A stretch of 64,000 nt of DNA, taken from Siphonodentalium dalli. Taxonomy: Eukaryota; Mollusca; Scaphopoda; Gadilida; Siphonodentaliidae. The translations under genes were made by a program, and so were the position numbers. Position 1 is the first letter of the stretch. Every line of letters begins with the position of its first letter. The DNA is taken from the NCBI GenBank assembly GCA_032622095.1, contig CP136061.1:217340373-217404372 (forward strand), read 5' to 3'. The notes under the pieces were generated by a model that worked only from the letters and a program-made list of their open reading frames with translations, made no database searches and was not told the DNA's origin. Below, piece after piece: positions 1 to 12,017 of the stretch.

Positions 1-351
1 TTGATGGTGGGAGATGTAGATGTATTTTCCAGTAGTTTGATATTTCAGCCAGTATATATATATATATATAGCGTGAAATTTGATACTTAAAAAACAATTA
101 AAATTCGATTAATTTCAGAAAAAACAAATCGGGACCCATGGCTGTTCTTTTTCATTATGGCCACTTTCGGGACCCACCACCCGAGTTTTGATTACGATTG
201 TATAAAGTTTTAACTACATTTTTCGGGTATATATACACCCCTTTATTTTTATGTTTTAAACTACATGCACCCACCCATATTTCGGAGAATTTTCGCTAAT
301 ATTACATATTATAGCATAGCCATCAAATATGCAGATGTTTATTTCCATTTC
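1..351. other. Non-coding AT-rich flank
   Basis: No convincing coding or RNA feature is visible. A short TA run lies near 53-70. The stretch precedes the inverted-repeat arms that start near 352. Confidence 0.4.
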
Positions 352-594
352 TATGAGAGGCCAAATTCACATTTCATAATTAATTGCAGTTAAGCAATAG
401 CACTTAAGCTTAATTATTTGCGATTAAGCGCAATTCATGGTTATACTGTATGTAACTATATGTACCCCTGGTGAATAAATAGGTGTATCTATAACTAAAC
501 CTGAACTCATATTGACATATCACCTCCTTGTTTTCATTGCTTTGGATAGTTGGGATTTTGAACTAGCCTAAATTCTTTATCAAAATGGGTGACT

Positions 595-783
595 CGCGAC
601 AGTATTACCTTCTGTTTTAGTCGAGTCGAGGAACCAACCCATCAAAGCCCAAGTGTGATCAGATATCGATTATTGAAGTTTGTTATTTCAATTGATTGCT
701 GCCCAGAAACACGCCGTGAAAAGGGTGGTTTCGGTCAAAATTGCGGATGAAGATGGATAACTATAAAACAAGTGGTAATACGG
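595..783 (+). mobile_element. Fragment of TTAA|AGGTACTC foldback MITE family (T1)
   Basis: The sequence shares the T1 internal blocks GAGTCGAGGAAC, CCCATCAAAGC, AGATATCGAT and GATGGATAACT with the complete copies at 12982 and 21520. A T1-like right end (GATCGGATTGAGGACC) lies apart at about 3095-3112. The copy may have been split by later insertions. Confidence 0.55.
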
Positions 784-1049
784 TAACATTTCGTGATACT
801 TTAGTAATTATACGACCATATTTTGTTGAACAAAATGTTTATAAATCACACGTTAATCGATTCTGATAACTAAAGCTTATTTCAGGTGGGGGCTGGAAAA
901 AACTCCAGACACAGTGTGGAAAAAACTGTTTTCTTCGGTTTGGGTACCCCCCCCCCCCCCCCAAAAAAACCCAGCAAAAACTGCAGTGTTTTTCCACTGA
1001 CCATTGCCCCCCCCCCCCAAGAAAAATCAAATCTACCCCAGCCGGACAA

Positions 1050-2350
1050 CAACTCGGTTTGACCGGTTACGTAGCGTTTTTCCGAAGACCCATAACTCCG
1101 AAGGTCCGATTCTCCGAAGGTCAGATTCTCCGACGCCCCGATTCTCCGAAAGCCCATAACTCCGAAGTCCCGATTATCCGAAATCCCATAACTCCGAAGA
1201 CCCATAACTCCGAAAGCCCATAACTCCGAAGGCCTATAACTCCGAAGGCCTATAACTCCGAACGCCCATAACTCCGAAGGTCTATAACTCCGAAGGGCCG
1301 AAGGTCCGATTCTCCGAAGATCGTGTTTTATCGCTTATTAAATAGTGTACAGTCCAGTGGCGGGGTCAATGGGGCCCTAGGGAAGACCGCCCCCAAAAAA
1401 CATGTCAAATGTCATGTAAACATCAGGAAATCCCTCCTAGGCATTCAAATATTCACAGTGTTCCTGCCCAGGGGAGCCCCCGGACCAACGATTTGGGGCG
1501 ACCCCCATGTATGCGCTCCCCAAATCAGGCCTTCGTGATATGCTTTCGGCATATCATATGCATGATATATCCCCCACATATCCCCCACATATGCTAATTA
1601 ATGTGCACCCCTAAATGGGAACCCTGGCTCTGCCACTGGTGTGCACCGGGTATATTATAACGAAACGCTGCAAGAATGTCAGAGTAGCCTAACATGCACA
1701 GGGGCGACAAGTTCTTCCCCGTTCACCCCTGTACATTTTACTCTGGCATCTCATATGGGCCAACGTAACGTTATAGTATCTGGTGTATAGTCAGTGGCGG
1801 GCCAGGATTCCCATTTAGGTGGGGGCAGTAGGAAAAGTTTGAATATTTTGATGCCCCATGAACGATTTCCGGGCGTTTACATGACATTGGACATGTTTTG
1901 GTAGGGGCCCATATTGTCTGAAATAGCAAGTAGAGGTTTAATGGGGGCAGTGGGAATTTTGGGACCCCTTGGCTTCGCCACTGGACTGTACACTATTTAG
2001 TAAACGATAATACCCCGATAAAACAAAATCTTCGGAGAATCGGACCTTCGGAGAATCGGACCTTCGGAGTTATGGGCCGTCGGAGAATCGGCCCTTCGGA
2101 GTTATAGGTCTTCGGAGTTATAGGTCTTCGGAGAATCGGCCCTTCGGAGTTATGGGCTTTCGGAGAATCGGATCTTCGGAGTTATGGGCCGTCGGAGAAT
2201 CGGGTCTTCGGAGTTGTGGGCCGTCGGAGAATCGGGTCTTCGGAGTTGTGGGCCGTCGGAGAATCGGGTCTTCGGAGTTGTGGGCCTTCGTAGTAATAGG
2301 TCTTCGGAAAACCGGTCTGACACCGTTTGACCGGAAACCGAAAAAAACAC
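1050..2350. mobile_element. 1.3-kb foldback element with tandem-repeat arms
   Basis: The two halves are inverted copies of each other, centred near 1715. The outer arms (about 1080-1330 and 2035-2310) are tandem arrays of units of about 20 bp built on CTCCGAAGRCC, or CTTCGGAGAATCGG on the other side. Inside them the pair AGTGTACAGTCCAGTGGCG / CGCCACTGGACTGTACACT marks the next level. Further in, CTGCCACTGG (about 1630) pairs with CAGTGGCGGGCCAGG (about 1793). Long inverted arms made of short tandem repeats are the layout of foldback (FB/Galileo-type) transposons. The CAGTGGCG ends also resemble hAT termini. No transposase is present. Confidence 0.7.
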
Positions 2351-2513
2351 CGGAGCATACAATTCACGAGAAGGTGCTTGGTAACTTAGTTTAGATTATT
2401 ATGACTAAAATGGTCATTGTCTACCAGTAGAACGCAGATTTGTACCTCGTGATGTCATGACATGTACACACATGTATATTGGTGATCGCAACGCTTTGTA
2501 TGCACTTTAAAAA

Positions 2514-2843
2514 ATGACAACTAGTCATTACCTCGACTTTGAAAAAGATGCAAATGAGATGAGTGAGATACCAGCATATAACTGTCTTCTGATACCATTG
2601 GAGGAGAAATTGTTTAATACATGGGATAGTTCTGCTGTAAAAATTTGCCAGATAAGCGATCGCAGGGTAGAATTCTGCATTCGACTGGTAGACACTGACA
2701 TAGTTGGCATTATTAAGAGGGTTAATGGGGTCAATATCACATGTAAAGCAAGACAGTGGTTATCCCAAATTGTTTTAGGTGGATTGTACTACTCATGTAT
2801 ATATGATTTGGATATTAAGGTTAATCCATATTCTATAAAATGA
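2514..2843 (+). CDS. Orphan ORF of 109 aa, not recognised
   Basis: This is an uninterrupted 109-codon frame from ATG to TGA with mixed, non-repetitive composition (begins MTTSHYLDFEKD, ends VNPYSIK). That sets it apart from the repeat-derived frames around it. I recognise no family, and see no signal peptide, membrane helix or zinc-binding pattern. It lies between the 1.3-kb foldback and two poly-C tracts, inside the putative inverted arms at 352-3350, so it could be a remnant of an element-encoded protein or a chance frame. No promoter, splice site or poly(A) signal was tied to it. Confidence 0.22.
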   Translation: MTTSHYLDFEKDANEMSEIPAYNCLLIPLEEKLFNTWDSSAVKICQISDRRVEFCIRLVDTDIVGIIKRVNGVNITCKARQWLSQIVLGGLYYSCIYDLDIKVNPYSIK

Positions 2844-3350
2844 GAGAAAATTAAAGTTGTTAGTTAATACATATTTGGAAAAAAATTACATGCAAATTTT
2901 TCCGACAACCCCCCCCCCCCCCCCTCTAAATGAATAAGGAAAAAAATTACGCGTAAATTTTTGACGCCTATGTACCCCCCCCCCCCCCCCCACCCCCGGT
3001 ACGTTGTGTCCCGCAGTTTTTTTTTCCGGCCCCCCTGCTTATTTTGAAGAAATATTGTTGTTGTTGTTGTATCTTTATAATATGGGTCTTTCTGATCGGA
3101 TTGAGGACCTTTAGTTTAAATTAGCCAAATGCAGATACACCCGGTCATGCTATAATAGTTAGGTTTTATGGGTAGTTACACTTACTCTCAAGCAACTCAT
3201 AGCGCTTAATCGCAATTAATTTCACTTAAGCGCAATTCATTTCAAGTATGCGCAAATGCCATATGTGTGCTTCAGCGCGATATGTGGTATATGCGCTTAA
3301 GCGCAATTCATTATTAAATGTGAATTTGACCTCCCATACAGTTAATTTTT

Positions 3351-5513
3351 TGTCTATATATATGAACGAGTATGGTCTGTCTGCATGTCTTCTGTTCGCT
3401 TAAATTTGAATATATACGCGACCATTTGCGTTAAAAACTTCCCAACCAAATTATCCAGTGTGTGAATCAATGTGGAAACAATTAATTATGGCGCGATTTG
3501 AATACAACAGGACAAAAATCACGTGCCTATATATTTACAAAAGTAACTTGCATCTGGTTCCACATTCAGTTGTACGCTATAGATTGGAATTTTACCCGTA
3601 TATACATGTAGGAAACACAACACTTCTACATTAATGGACAGCCAAGGTGGGATTAAGAATACAACAACTCGAAAGAACACTGGAGTTTTCCAGATGATAT
3701 TTCTATTCTCTATATCAACCGAGAGTACCTACCAATATTTCGTATAGTATTGCATAGTATAGTATTGTATAGTATTTTATTATAAATAATTTTTATATTT
3801 TTTATTTTCAATAATTTTATTTTCAAACATTCATTCGGGTGTTGTAAAATCCCATCGTCGATTGCCTCAGCGAAGCCGCAAGCCTTTGCCTCACAGTGGT
3901 TTCATATATGAAGGCAGGCATGCGATCCTCTCGTCAATGGCACCTGGAATTATAAAATAATATCGCTTAGTGGACTTGAACTTAAGCTAATATTAGTAAC
4001 AGATATAGCTGTACACCCCTCCGACTGTATGTTTTAGTCCCCTCCTCATTATTGTTTTAACCATTGCTGAATATTGAAAACAATAATTTTCTAAGTCGAA
4101 AAATGTCATATAACTCCACACAAAAAGGTCTGACATATTTCATAATCATATATGTTCGCATGTTCCCATGGTACTAAATATATATATGCCAAGGCAAAAA
4201 AAAACAAATGACCGCAAAACTTAGGAATAAAAACTCGGAAAATTGCATCCACGAAAGGACGAACAAGCCGCTTCCTGATGTATAACCCCACAAGTTGTGG
4301 GCCACAACTCGTTGCGAGTGTATAATCAAATATAAAGGGTAAAAATCGGCACACCGCTGGATGTAAAAAGTTGGATGTAAATAAAAAATTTTATGTCGGC
4401 CTTCCGAGAGTGATGACAAGTCAGAGTTAACAATATGACATACATCAACAGTTATATGTATACCAAACATGTACTTCGTAGTTGGATTTCAGTTACAGTT
4501 CAGTTATATATATAAGTCACCGCCTGGATGTTATGTTGTACCAGGAGACATATGCAACAATATGAACACCCAGAACCATTGTGGCCACGCAAAAGTAAAA
4601 TGAAACGCCCATTATCTGCGGCAAAATTGCTTTTTCGACCAGAAATTGAAGATGGCAGATCTCAGCAAAATCAAGACTAAGCGGACAGATTTTTTACAAC
4701 TAATGATTAAATTTTTCGGGACTAACCGGACAATATTTTCGAGGTGGGTATCTACATCAAAAGATGAAATTTGGAATTTTGAGACAGTCCGTGAAAATAC
4801 TCAAAATATGCATTTGTGGGCGGAAAACAGGCCTTTCGATCGGTGTATAGGTTGTTGCGACAGCTGTCTGCGATGAATGTGAAAAGTATGATTTTCTGGG
4901 ATATTTTGGGGAAGAAATCGTCTCGCGGCGATGATTAAATGACATTTTTTCCGCGATCGAACAATGGCAACTGACTTAAATTGATCGTCGGTGTCCGAAC
5001 ATTAGCGAAGAAATATTCACTCACCTTCAGTTGGTCAGATATGGTATCCAAGCGTTTATTTTCCCCAAAAAACGTCAAAAAATGTCAACAAATATTTGTC
5101 GACAGATATTTCTCCACCTCGAAATCTACGACTTCCGGTTTTGGTTCGTGTCCGTTGATCCACTGTGACTATGTCTGATCACTGGGTGTGGGCCACCTGT
5201 TTAAATCATCTCGTCAACTGTTAGAAAGACTTCTGTATCTTTGTTTATTTATTTAATGGCCATTTCTTAATTTAGTTATCAGTAATAATTATAAACTCAT
5301 TTTCAGTATAATTACCATGTTTGAATCGTGCATAGTGAATCATAGAGCACACAAGTGTGTTTTGTACTAAGCCATGACTCAAATTCATTCATTTGTTGCA
5401 TATATTCTGTTGAGTATAAAAGGAGGGTCCCATAAATGTCGGATTTAGTATATAGTCCCATTTAAGAGGTAGCAAAATCAGCTGCCGAACTATATGTGTA
5501 TAATTTCTTTCAG
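3351..5513. other. Non-coding sequence before the first visible transporter exon
   Basis: I looked for an upstream SLC2A13 exon (TM8-TM9 sequence joining at 5514) and found none. There are short AT runs (about 3740-3800) and unremarkable ORFs. If the gene model is right, this is intron. Confidence 0.45.
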
Positions 5514-5755
5514 AACTTGCCAACGGTGCGTAAAAAGCTACCTCTGTGGGTATTGTTTCAAAGATGAAGGACAGGGAACCGTTGAGGGCTCTTGTCTCAA
5601 CGTCAACCAACAATTCCCTATGCGTGCAACATACGGTAGATGCCAGACAAGCTTCTTCGAAAGGACTTTGTACTGGTCCACAGAAATTTGTCCAAGTGCT
5701 CATATTTGGCTGACGGCCATTGGTTTTGCTCTGTACATGACATTTTACAATTGCG
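5514..5755 (+). CDS. SLC2A13: SLC2A13-like proton/myo-inositol cotransporter, internal exon (Cys-rich extracellular loop)
   Basis: The exon lies between TTCTTTCAG and GTAAGT. It reads from the third base of a split codon (frame TCQRC...FYNC) and ends one base into a Gly codon. It encodes about 80 residues with CQRC, CGYC and further single Cys residues, then GRC, YWSTEICPSAHIW and a hydrophobic stretch (LTAIGFALYMTF). SLC2A13 (HMIT) differs from other GLUT-family sugar transporters in having a large Cys-rich extracellular loop between TM9 and TM10, ending in a similar W/CP..../TM pattern. HMIT imports myo-inositol together with protons across the plasma membrane. The split-codon join to the exon at 12426 restores the TM10 motif. 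Earlier exons lie outside the window. Confidence 0.85.
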
Positions 5756-7349
5756 GTAAGTATAAGTGGACATACAGTAACTGTTGCGATGTTTATATTG
5801 TTGAACTTCTAACTTCGCCCATCCACATAGTATAACACCTTATGTCCGCGGTGGATAATATTATCCACAGTGGCATGTAGGAAAGTGCGGTAAAATCTAC
5901 GGCAGAATGTGCTGCATGACCAACTGGACCAACAGTTTATTTCGTCTTTATTGCCGGCGTGTACGGTATTCCGACTTATGGTGAATAAATATATCAAAAT
6001 AACAGCGGGGAGGGGGTGCCGTATACTATAGCAGCTTGCGGTGTTGCATGACTTACGACTCATAATCACAGTGCAATAGAGAGACAGCTATGTTCAATTT
6101 CCAAACCAGGTATCTGCTGCTTTTTTCATGCGAGTTTGGATATTATGCTAAATTTAGCACGATACTATACATACGGGTAAGACACAGCCCTCGGCCAATC
6201 AGAAGGCGTCATTACTGGGTGAGGTGAAATATAGGTTGATATATGGGACATATGGCAAACTCCAGTCTATTAATCTATTTCCCAAGTGTTCAAGAGGCGC
6301 GATTAATTTAGCAATGCTCAAGTGGTTTATTCAAATGATTTCCTAAGTACATGCAGTCCCGGAACGAAGCCCAAGGTTAACACCAAAGAATAAACAATTA
6401 ATTTAATGTCAAGTCGGGCACTCGTATTATCAAGTTTATACCAACAATATCCAAATGAGATCTCGCTACACAACCCCGCGCGAAGCAATTACAGATGACG
6501 GATGGCGTGCGCCCCACAGCAGTGAATATACAAGCGATTGTCTGGGGGACATTGATTGCAATTCTGCCACTATGACACATTTCCATAGGTGATCGACATG
6601 GGAGAGTTATCTGCATTACATTTATAACCCTGATATATCTGAACATTTGATGTCCATTGTGACCCGATGTCGTTTTGTGTGCTTCGTTCCAATCACGTAT
6701 ATATAGGATGTGTTCGAGTAGAACTCTTCGAGTAGGACTAGTTTAATGTTTGTTGGTCGCGTTGCGGCGTTTTTTATGTTCTTCTAGGAAATGTCAACTT
6801 GTTTTATTGGTAGAGAAAGAACCACACAGTGTTTCAAAAGGAAAATACGTCATTGCACATAGAAGTCACCGACCCCAGAAAAGCAAATGACGATCTTGTC
6901 CATACACCGAATTGGGTCGTATAATAACGGGTTTTCTTGTCAGTTTGGAGATGAGATAGTGTGGTTTACAACTTCCATATATGGTGTTTCGTGTGTGGCT
7001 AAAATTGGAATCCCCCAACACAATTGTCATGCTATCACAAATGTAAGCACATAGTATGTCCACGTGTAACCAGCATGGAGCCATATCACATGCATGTTTG
7101 CATGGATAACACATGATTACCAATTCGTAAATAATTATATGTATGTATCCGCACGTCAACTATCACAACATACCGTATACTTTTCATTGTCTTATATATA
7201 CTCTTATATATTCCGAAATTAATTTGTGATATCCACCGATGTAATGATCGTACAGGGGGCCGTGACATTGCGTGACTTTTCGCAACGGCATCCGCGCATG
7301 TCTGTACTATTTCTGGAAGAAGTCAGGGGAATTTTTGCAAGGCCGCCAA

Positions 7350-7497
7350 ATATGAGAAATCTGATTGCTCTGAGCTTTGATGGGTGGGTTCCTCGACTCA
7401 ATTCAAATATTGTGTACAGAAGAAATAGTAATTTAGGGGCGGTAATCGGATTATGTATCTGTAATCCTTTTTATCCTAAATACTCATCGACGAGTAA
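7350..7497 (-). mobile_element. Partial T1 MITE (TTAA|AGGTACTC family)
   Basis: CTGAGCTTTGATGGGTGGG, TTCCTCGACTC, GAAATAGTAATTTAGG and an end resembling ATCGGATT-TGTATCT match the right half of the complete copies. Confidence 0.5.
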
Positions 7498-7504
7498 TTC
7501 CCTA

Positions 7505-7735
7505 TGACATATTCAGATAATAATTTCAACAAACGACCGATTTTTTAACTTATTTGAACATTTCCGACAAAATAGTATGCATACTTCAACACTTGTACTC
7601 TATTTTCGTCATATTGTCGTCTGCTTATTTTTCATGAACACCCCTCCAAATGAATAATAGACCATTCCAATGTATACATATCTATAAATTGAGAGGGAGA
7701 ACTTTTTATTATAGAACGGGTTAAATCGGTTCTAG
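7505..7735 (+). repeat. Dispersed repeat, copy 1
   Basis: The landmarks CAGATAATAA, ACGACCG, CATTTCC, CCCTCCAAATGAATAATA, ACCATTCC and GGGTTAA occur in the same order at about 12018-12235, in the same orientation and the same intron. I recognise no element type. Confidence 0.55.
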
Positions 7736-8215
7736 ATATTGAATACAGCCACCAAGAACAAAATAATGGTTCTTTGGTTTGGTAGTATGGCAATGTTTTT
7801 GGTTGTGTAAGAAAGTTTTGAATCTTAATCTCCGGTTGCATTTGCGAACGAAGTTCCCAGAAACCCAGAATCTTCAAGGGGAATCATGTGCACGATATTT
7901 TATTGTCGCGGTATCCATGTCGTCCCCTTTTCTCTAATCTGTTCCGATTGAAATCTCATAATTAGTAATTTGTTGGAAGTTAATTACTCTGAATTTGGCT
8001 TCCACAAGAGCGCAAATATCTGTGTTGAAATGTTCAGATACTATGTCATTGGTTTGTACGCAAGACTGTGGTTTCATAGCCTGATTCACGTTGCAAAGCT
8101 CTTGAACAGGGACGTGGCGCGACGTGAGTTGCATGGGGTGTCTTACCCCCAAATGTTAGACTCAAATGCACATCAGTTGGAAATTAACAAACCGTTATAT
8201 TATAGATATACTACT

Positions 8216-8312
8216 GTGTTCGTCATCGTTGGGGCCCTGTGTGCGCTTTGCACACATTTTTATCTTAGACAGAGGCGGCCACTTTGTGCGCTTCGCACAT
8301 ATTTTGATCATT
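8216..8312. repeat. Short duplicated unit (GTGCGCTTTGCACA / GTGCGCTTCGCACA)
   Basis: Two units of about 55 bp, each with the palindrome GTGCGCTT(T/C)GCACA followed by TATTTT or TTTTTAT, lie just beyond the LINE poly(A) tail. Confidence 0.45.
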
Positions 8313-8317
8313 TAAAG

Positions 8318-9190
8318 ATTTTTTTTTTTTTTTTTTTATTAATTCAAATTATTTTTTCCAGATTGAGCTCCTTGCTCAAATTAAGAAAAAAAATTTCATT
8401 TTTTAACAAAATACAAAAATTGAAAAATAACGCCGATATAACCTCCGTCAGTTTACCCCGAGTCACCACACCACTTTTGGTTTATTGACAATATATACAT
8501 GGACATATTCATATATTTAAAATACAGCATAATGACAATAACAAAAATAATGTCCTGGCATTTTCGGGAGGGGGACTTTCGCTCGCAACTCACACACGCC
8601 TTACACACGTTCAAATTCGAAGACACCTCATGCGTGTTTTTGATTACACAGACTATTTTTATGACTGGAATGTCATCAGAAATCGCTTTGTATGCTTTTA
8701 AATATACATGTAATTTATAGTCTCCGATATGATAAAAAATGCCTCTATCCGTGCCCGGTATTTAATTCGACCAACCATCAACAAGTGAAAAAACGAACAT
8801 AACCACAAATAGTTATTTGTCCTCAAAGTACTTGACAGGGCAAGGTATATCTCACACCATTCAAATTCGAAGTCGTTAAGGATATCTCTCTTTAGTGCTA
8901 TATATTTCTCTAAGCGGTATCTCTCATCAAGTTCACGTAGAAATGATTTCAGGGATAAGGTGTCGGGGTCAAATTTGGTTTTGTATATGTAATATTTAAG
9001 CAATGTCAGAAATACATTTTTGACACTGAAATTTTGCTGGCGGGGAGGGCCGAAAATTATATTGCTACGAGTGATAGAGATGTCCAGCTTGTGTTCATAC
9101 AGCCATTTTTGTGTGTCATTTAAGAATAGTTTTACGGCAGAGCATTCATAGAATATGTGGGTAATGTTCTCAGGTAAATTACACTATGAA
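8318..9190 (-). mobile_element. 5'-truncated LINE 3' end (L1/Tx1-like) with poly(A) tail
   Basis: Read on the minus strand, about 9180-8840 encodes the C-terminal end of a non-LTR reverse transcriptase ORF. It has a zinc-knuckle-like C..PE...H.FYEC block, then KWLYEH, NIIFGPPRQQNF and a long segment with LKYYIYKTKF, RYRLEKYIALKRD and EFEW. The K-Y-Y-I-x-K / EKYIA pattern is characteristic of the extreme C-terminus of L1/Tx1-type LINE ORF2. An untranslated stretch of about 500 bp follows, and the copy ends in AATAAA plus a run of about 19 A (plus strand T-run at about 8320-8338). RT and endonuclease domains are missing, so this is a dead, 5'-truncated insertion. The exact 5' junction was not located. 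Confidence 0.72.
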
Positions 9191-10829
9191 GACTCTATAT
9201 TGGTCATCCAGAGACAAAGAGTCAATGGCCCAATTCATCGTTACTGTGGCCCCAAACCAGGGACGTGGCTAGAGGAACCGTGTTACATTGGTTGTCCAAA
9301 TTAGAAATTCGAACTGCACCACCCACCCCCACTTGTATATGCCAAAATGTCAAAGCCTGGGAAACTTCATTTGCACCCCCTTGAGGTATTTTCCAACTGA
9401 TATCTCAAACTGTCCAACTTGTTAGAAATATCCAAGTGATCAGTGACCATTTCAGTCAAAACTCTTGACTGAAAGTTGGAAAATATTCGAATCTTGGTAA
9501 AACCTCATGCGCTAACTTTCGGAACAAATTTAACCTGTTTTGATTCAGGCATGAAATATCCAACTGTTGAACATTTTAACCGAGACTGGGGGTCGTTTGT
9601 GAAACGCCCACCCCTCTAAATTTACTCACACCCTGTGGCCACGTCCATTTCCCAAACTTTCCTACGGCATGTAATTTCCGCTCATGATTTCCGACCCACA
9701 ATTCACCTCCGGCAACAGTTCCAATTAACAACTCCATCCAGGTGGAAGATTTTTAATGAAATGACGAAAATTGCTTCCTAGCTGTTCTGCTCTCGTTCTT
9801 GTTATCAAACACAAAACCCAAATCATGCAACTTGAGACGAAATTATAAGTTTGTAAAACACAATCGATCCGATTGAAATTAGTTAGGCAATGTTCGTTAT
9901 TATCCTCATATCTCCAACGGTATTTCATTAAACAGTAGACTTATATTTGCGTGAAGTGTGATCATCTATATGATATAGTATAGTCACAATTCATGGTGTT
10001 TATTTATTCGTCCGTGCGTGTTGACAAGTAATTTATCTGCCTCGTTTAATATGGTTATGAGATGAACCTCAATCGATTGGTGATTCCCTGTCTGTATCAC
10101 AGGATAATATCATCAGAGTTATGAATTGTGCACCACGCGTGATGAACAATGGGGGATAAGTTAACTTGGAGCAATCGATAGTGGCTGGGTGTATATATGA
10201 GATTGTGATTTGCATACAATATATGTCAATGTTAATTGTTGCTAACATAAATTATATGTATCGGATTCGCATAGAGGCACTGCATGGTTCAGTATTCGTG
10301 GTTTTTATCTCCCCGGCTAGGGTGAAGGGTTAATCAAGATCTATTGCAGATGTGGACTACCTTTATATAACAAAAATATGTATATATGGTTCACATAATA
10401 AATAAGATAAAGGTAGCCAAATAAATGTTAAAAAACATATGAACAGTGGGTTCAAAGACGCCACGAGACATTGGCAAGCAAATACCCTCATTAAGACAGT
10501 AAAAGCTTGACAAAGTCTCAATGATTTGCCTCAATGTGCGTTGACACATTTTTCAATTCTTACCGAAATACCAATGTATTTATGGAGATTGAGATGTGCC
10601 TCAGATCAAACTTGCAAATCGGTTCTTGTGTTCGCCCTTTCACCGAGAGCATGCAGACCTGCGTACATATGCATGCAACCTGAACCTGGATTCGAATGTT
10701 GACAAAGAATGGATCTACCGTTAGCCGAACAACACAACGCACTTATAATTATTACATAACATCGGTTTCTTGTTTAGCAATTACACGCGCACTGACACAA
10801 AAAGATGTTCTACGTAAAAAAATGTTTCT

Positions 10830-11250
10830 TAATTTGATATTTATTTTCTCATTTAAAGAAATTATTTTCTTATTTCAGAAAAAAAAGTCTAGAAAACGTT
10901 ATTCACCTCCAGCACATTTTCTTATATCTAGAATTGATAACATTCTAGGTTATGAAAACCTGTTAGAGAACAAGAAATATGTTCTTGTGTTACAGAAAGT
11001 GATCGTGTGATTTCTTACATTAAGATTTTTTATTTCTGATTTTAGAAAATAAGTTTTAGAGAGCAAGAAATTTGTTCTTCTGTTAGAAAAAGTGATTATG
11101 TGATTTCTTACATTAAGATTTCTTTTCTGATTTTAGAAAATGGTTTTAGAGAACAAGAAATTTTTTCTTGTACAAGAAAAAGCAATAATGTGATTTTATA
11201 CATTAAGTTATTTTTTCTGGTGTTAGAAAAAATGGTTTAGAGAACAAGAA
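10830..11250 (+). repeat. Tandem array, about 88-bp unit, 3-4 copies
   Basis: Each unit carries AGAACAAGAAAT, a TTCTTGT-type complement, AGAAAAAGTGAT, TGTGATTT, TACATTAAG and TTAGAAAAT. The ORF at 10696-11010 reads through it and is low-complexity, so it is not called as a gene. Confidence 0.6.
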
Positions 11251-12017
11251 TAATTTTAAGTTAGCACATTTGGACTACTGAATGTTTGTATATGTATAGT
11301 TGTTAAAGAAAACATCACAAATCTAAAATGTAGTAATGTTCAAGAATAAAAGTTTTTTATCGCCGGCAACCCCCATTCTATAAACACTGCACACATACGT
11401 ACTGTCATATATAATTTATTTAATAAAATACCTGTAAGAAATGCTTGCCATAAACCTAATCTAACAAAAAAAAATACAAACAATTCTTATCACCCAACCT
11501 GACGCAACCATATGTTCATGTAGACAACAGGAATAATTAACAAAATCCCAATTGATTTCCCAGTAAATCAAGCACACCCCGGTACGCGTTAAGTCCCAAC
11601 CATGCACGTCTATAAGTCGTACCCCCCCCCCCCCCCCAACGCTAACGCAGGTCGCAGTAAATAAATGAGTCTGAAAATTAATTCCGAGAAAGTCTGAGAA
11701 AGTTACCCATATTAGTATGCCACTCGAGAGAACAATCGGCGTATATATATGTGCATCGATTCCAGAAAACTGTGTTTATGTTGCAACACAATCTGTAGAT
11801 CGTGCCTCGAATCTCTACTCTGGCTATATACGCCTGTATAGAGGCCCTATATATATGCATGTTCTTCCACCAGTTCGAAACATAGGCCCTTTTTAGAAGT
11901 CGCCTAAATCATGCTATCTCGAGTTGGGACATTCACATACTGCTAAATGGATTATTAAGGCACCACATGCCCTTTCTATTCTATAAGGCATCATTGATGA
12001 GTAGTTATCCATATATA

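Larger units (their letters stand above)
352..3350. repeat. Candidate 3-kb composite element with GCGCTTAAG-rich inverted arms
   Basis: The stretch near 352-450 (AGAGGCCAAATTCACATTT, then CTTAAG and GCGATTAAGCGCAATT motifs) reads in inverted orientation at 3195-3350 (AAATGTGAATTTGACCTCCC with GCGCTTAAGCGCAATT). Outer similarity continues weakly inward (GTAACTA and GGTGTATCT motifs). Inside lie a TTAA-family fragment, a 1.3-kb foldback, C-homopolymer runs (about 947-962, 1008-1018, 2910-2924, 2976-2990) and one orphan ORF. The arms are diverged and no target duplication was found, so calling this one element is an inference. Confidence 0.35.

Noticed and set aside
882-1205. 107-aa minus-strand ORF
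   Set aside because: Built from poly-C tracts and CTCCGAAG tandem units.
4646-4876. 76-aa plus-strand ORF as an upstream transporter exon
   Set aside because: No membrane helices or GLUT motifs, and no splice sites fitting the phase of the exon at 5514.
7970-8488. 172-aa plus-strand ORF
   Set aside because: Runs through a T-homopolymer and LINE 3' UTR; composition becomes F/L/K-rich where the poly(A) tail is read in antisense.
10970-11240. Steroid-receptor palindromes (AGAACA...TGTTCT)
   Set aside because: The spacing is 6-7 bp, not the 3 bp of a glucocorticoid-type element, and the motif is part of an AT-rich tandem unit.
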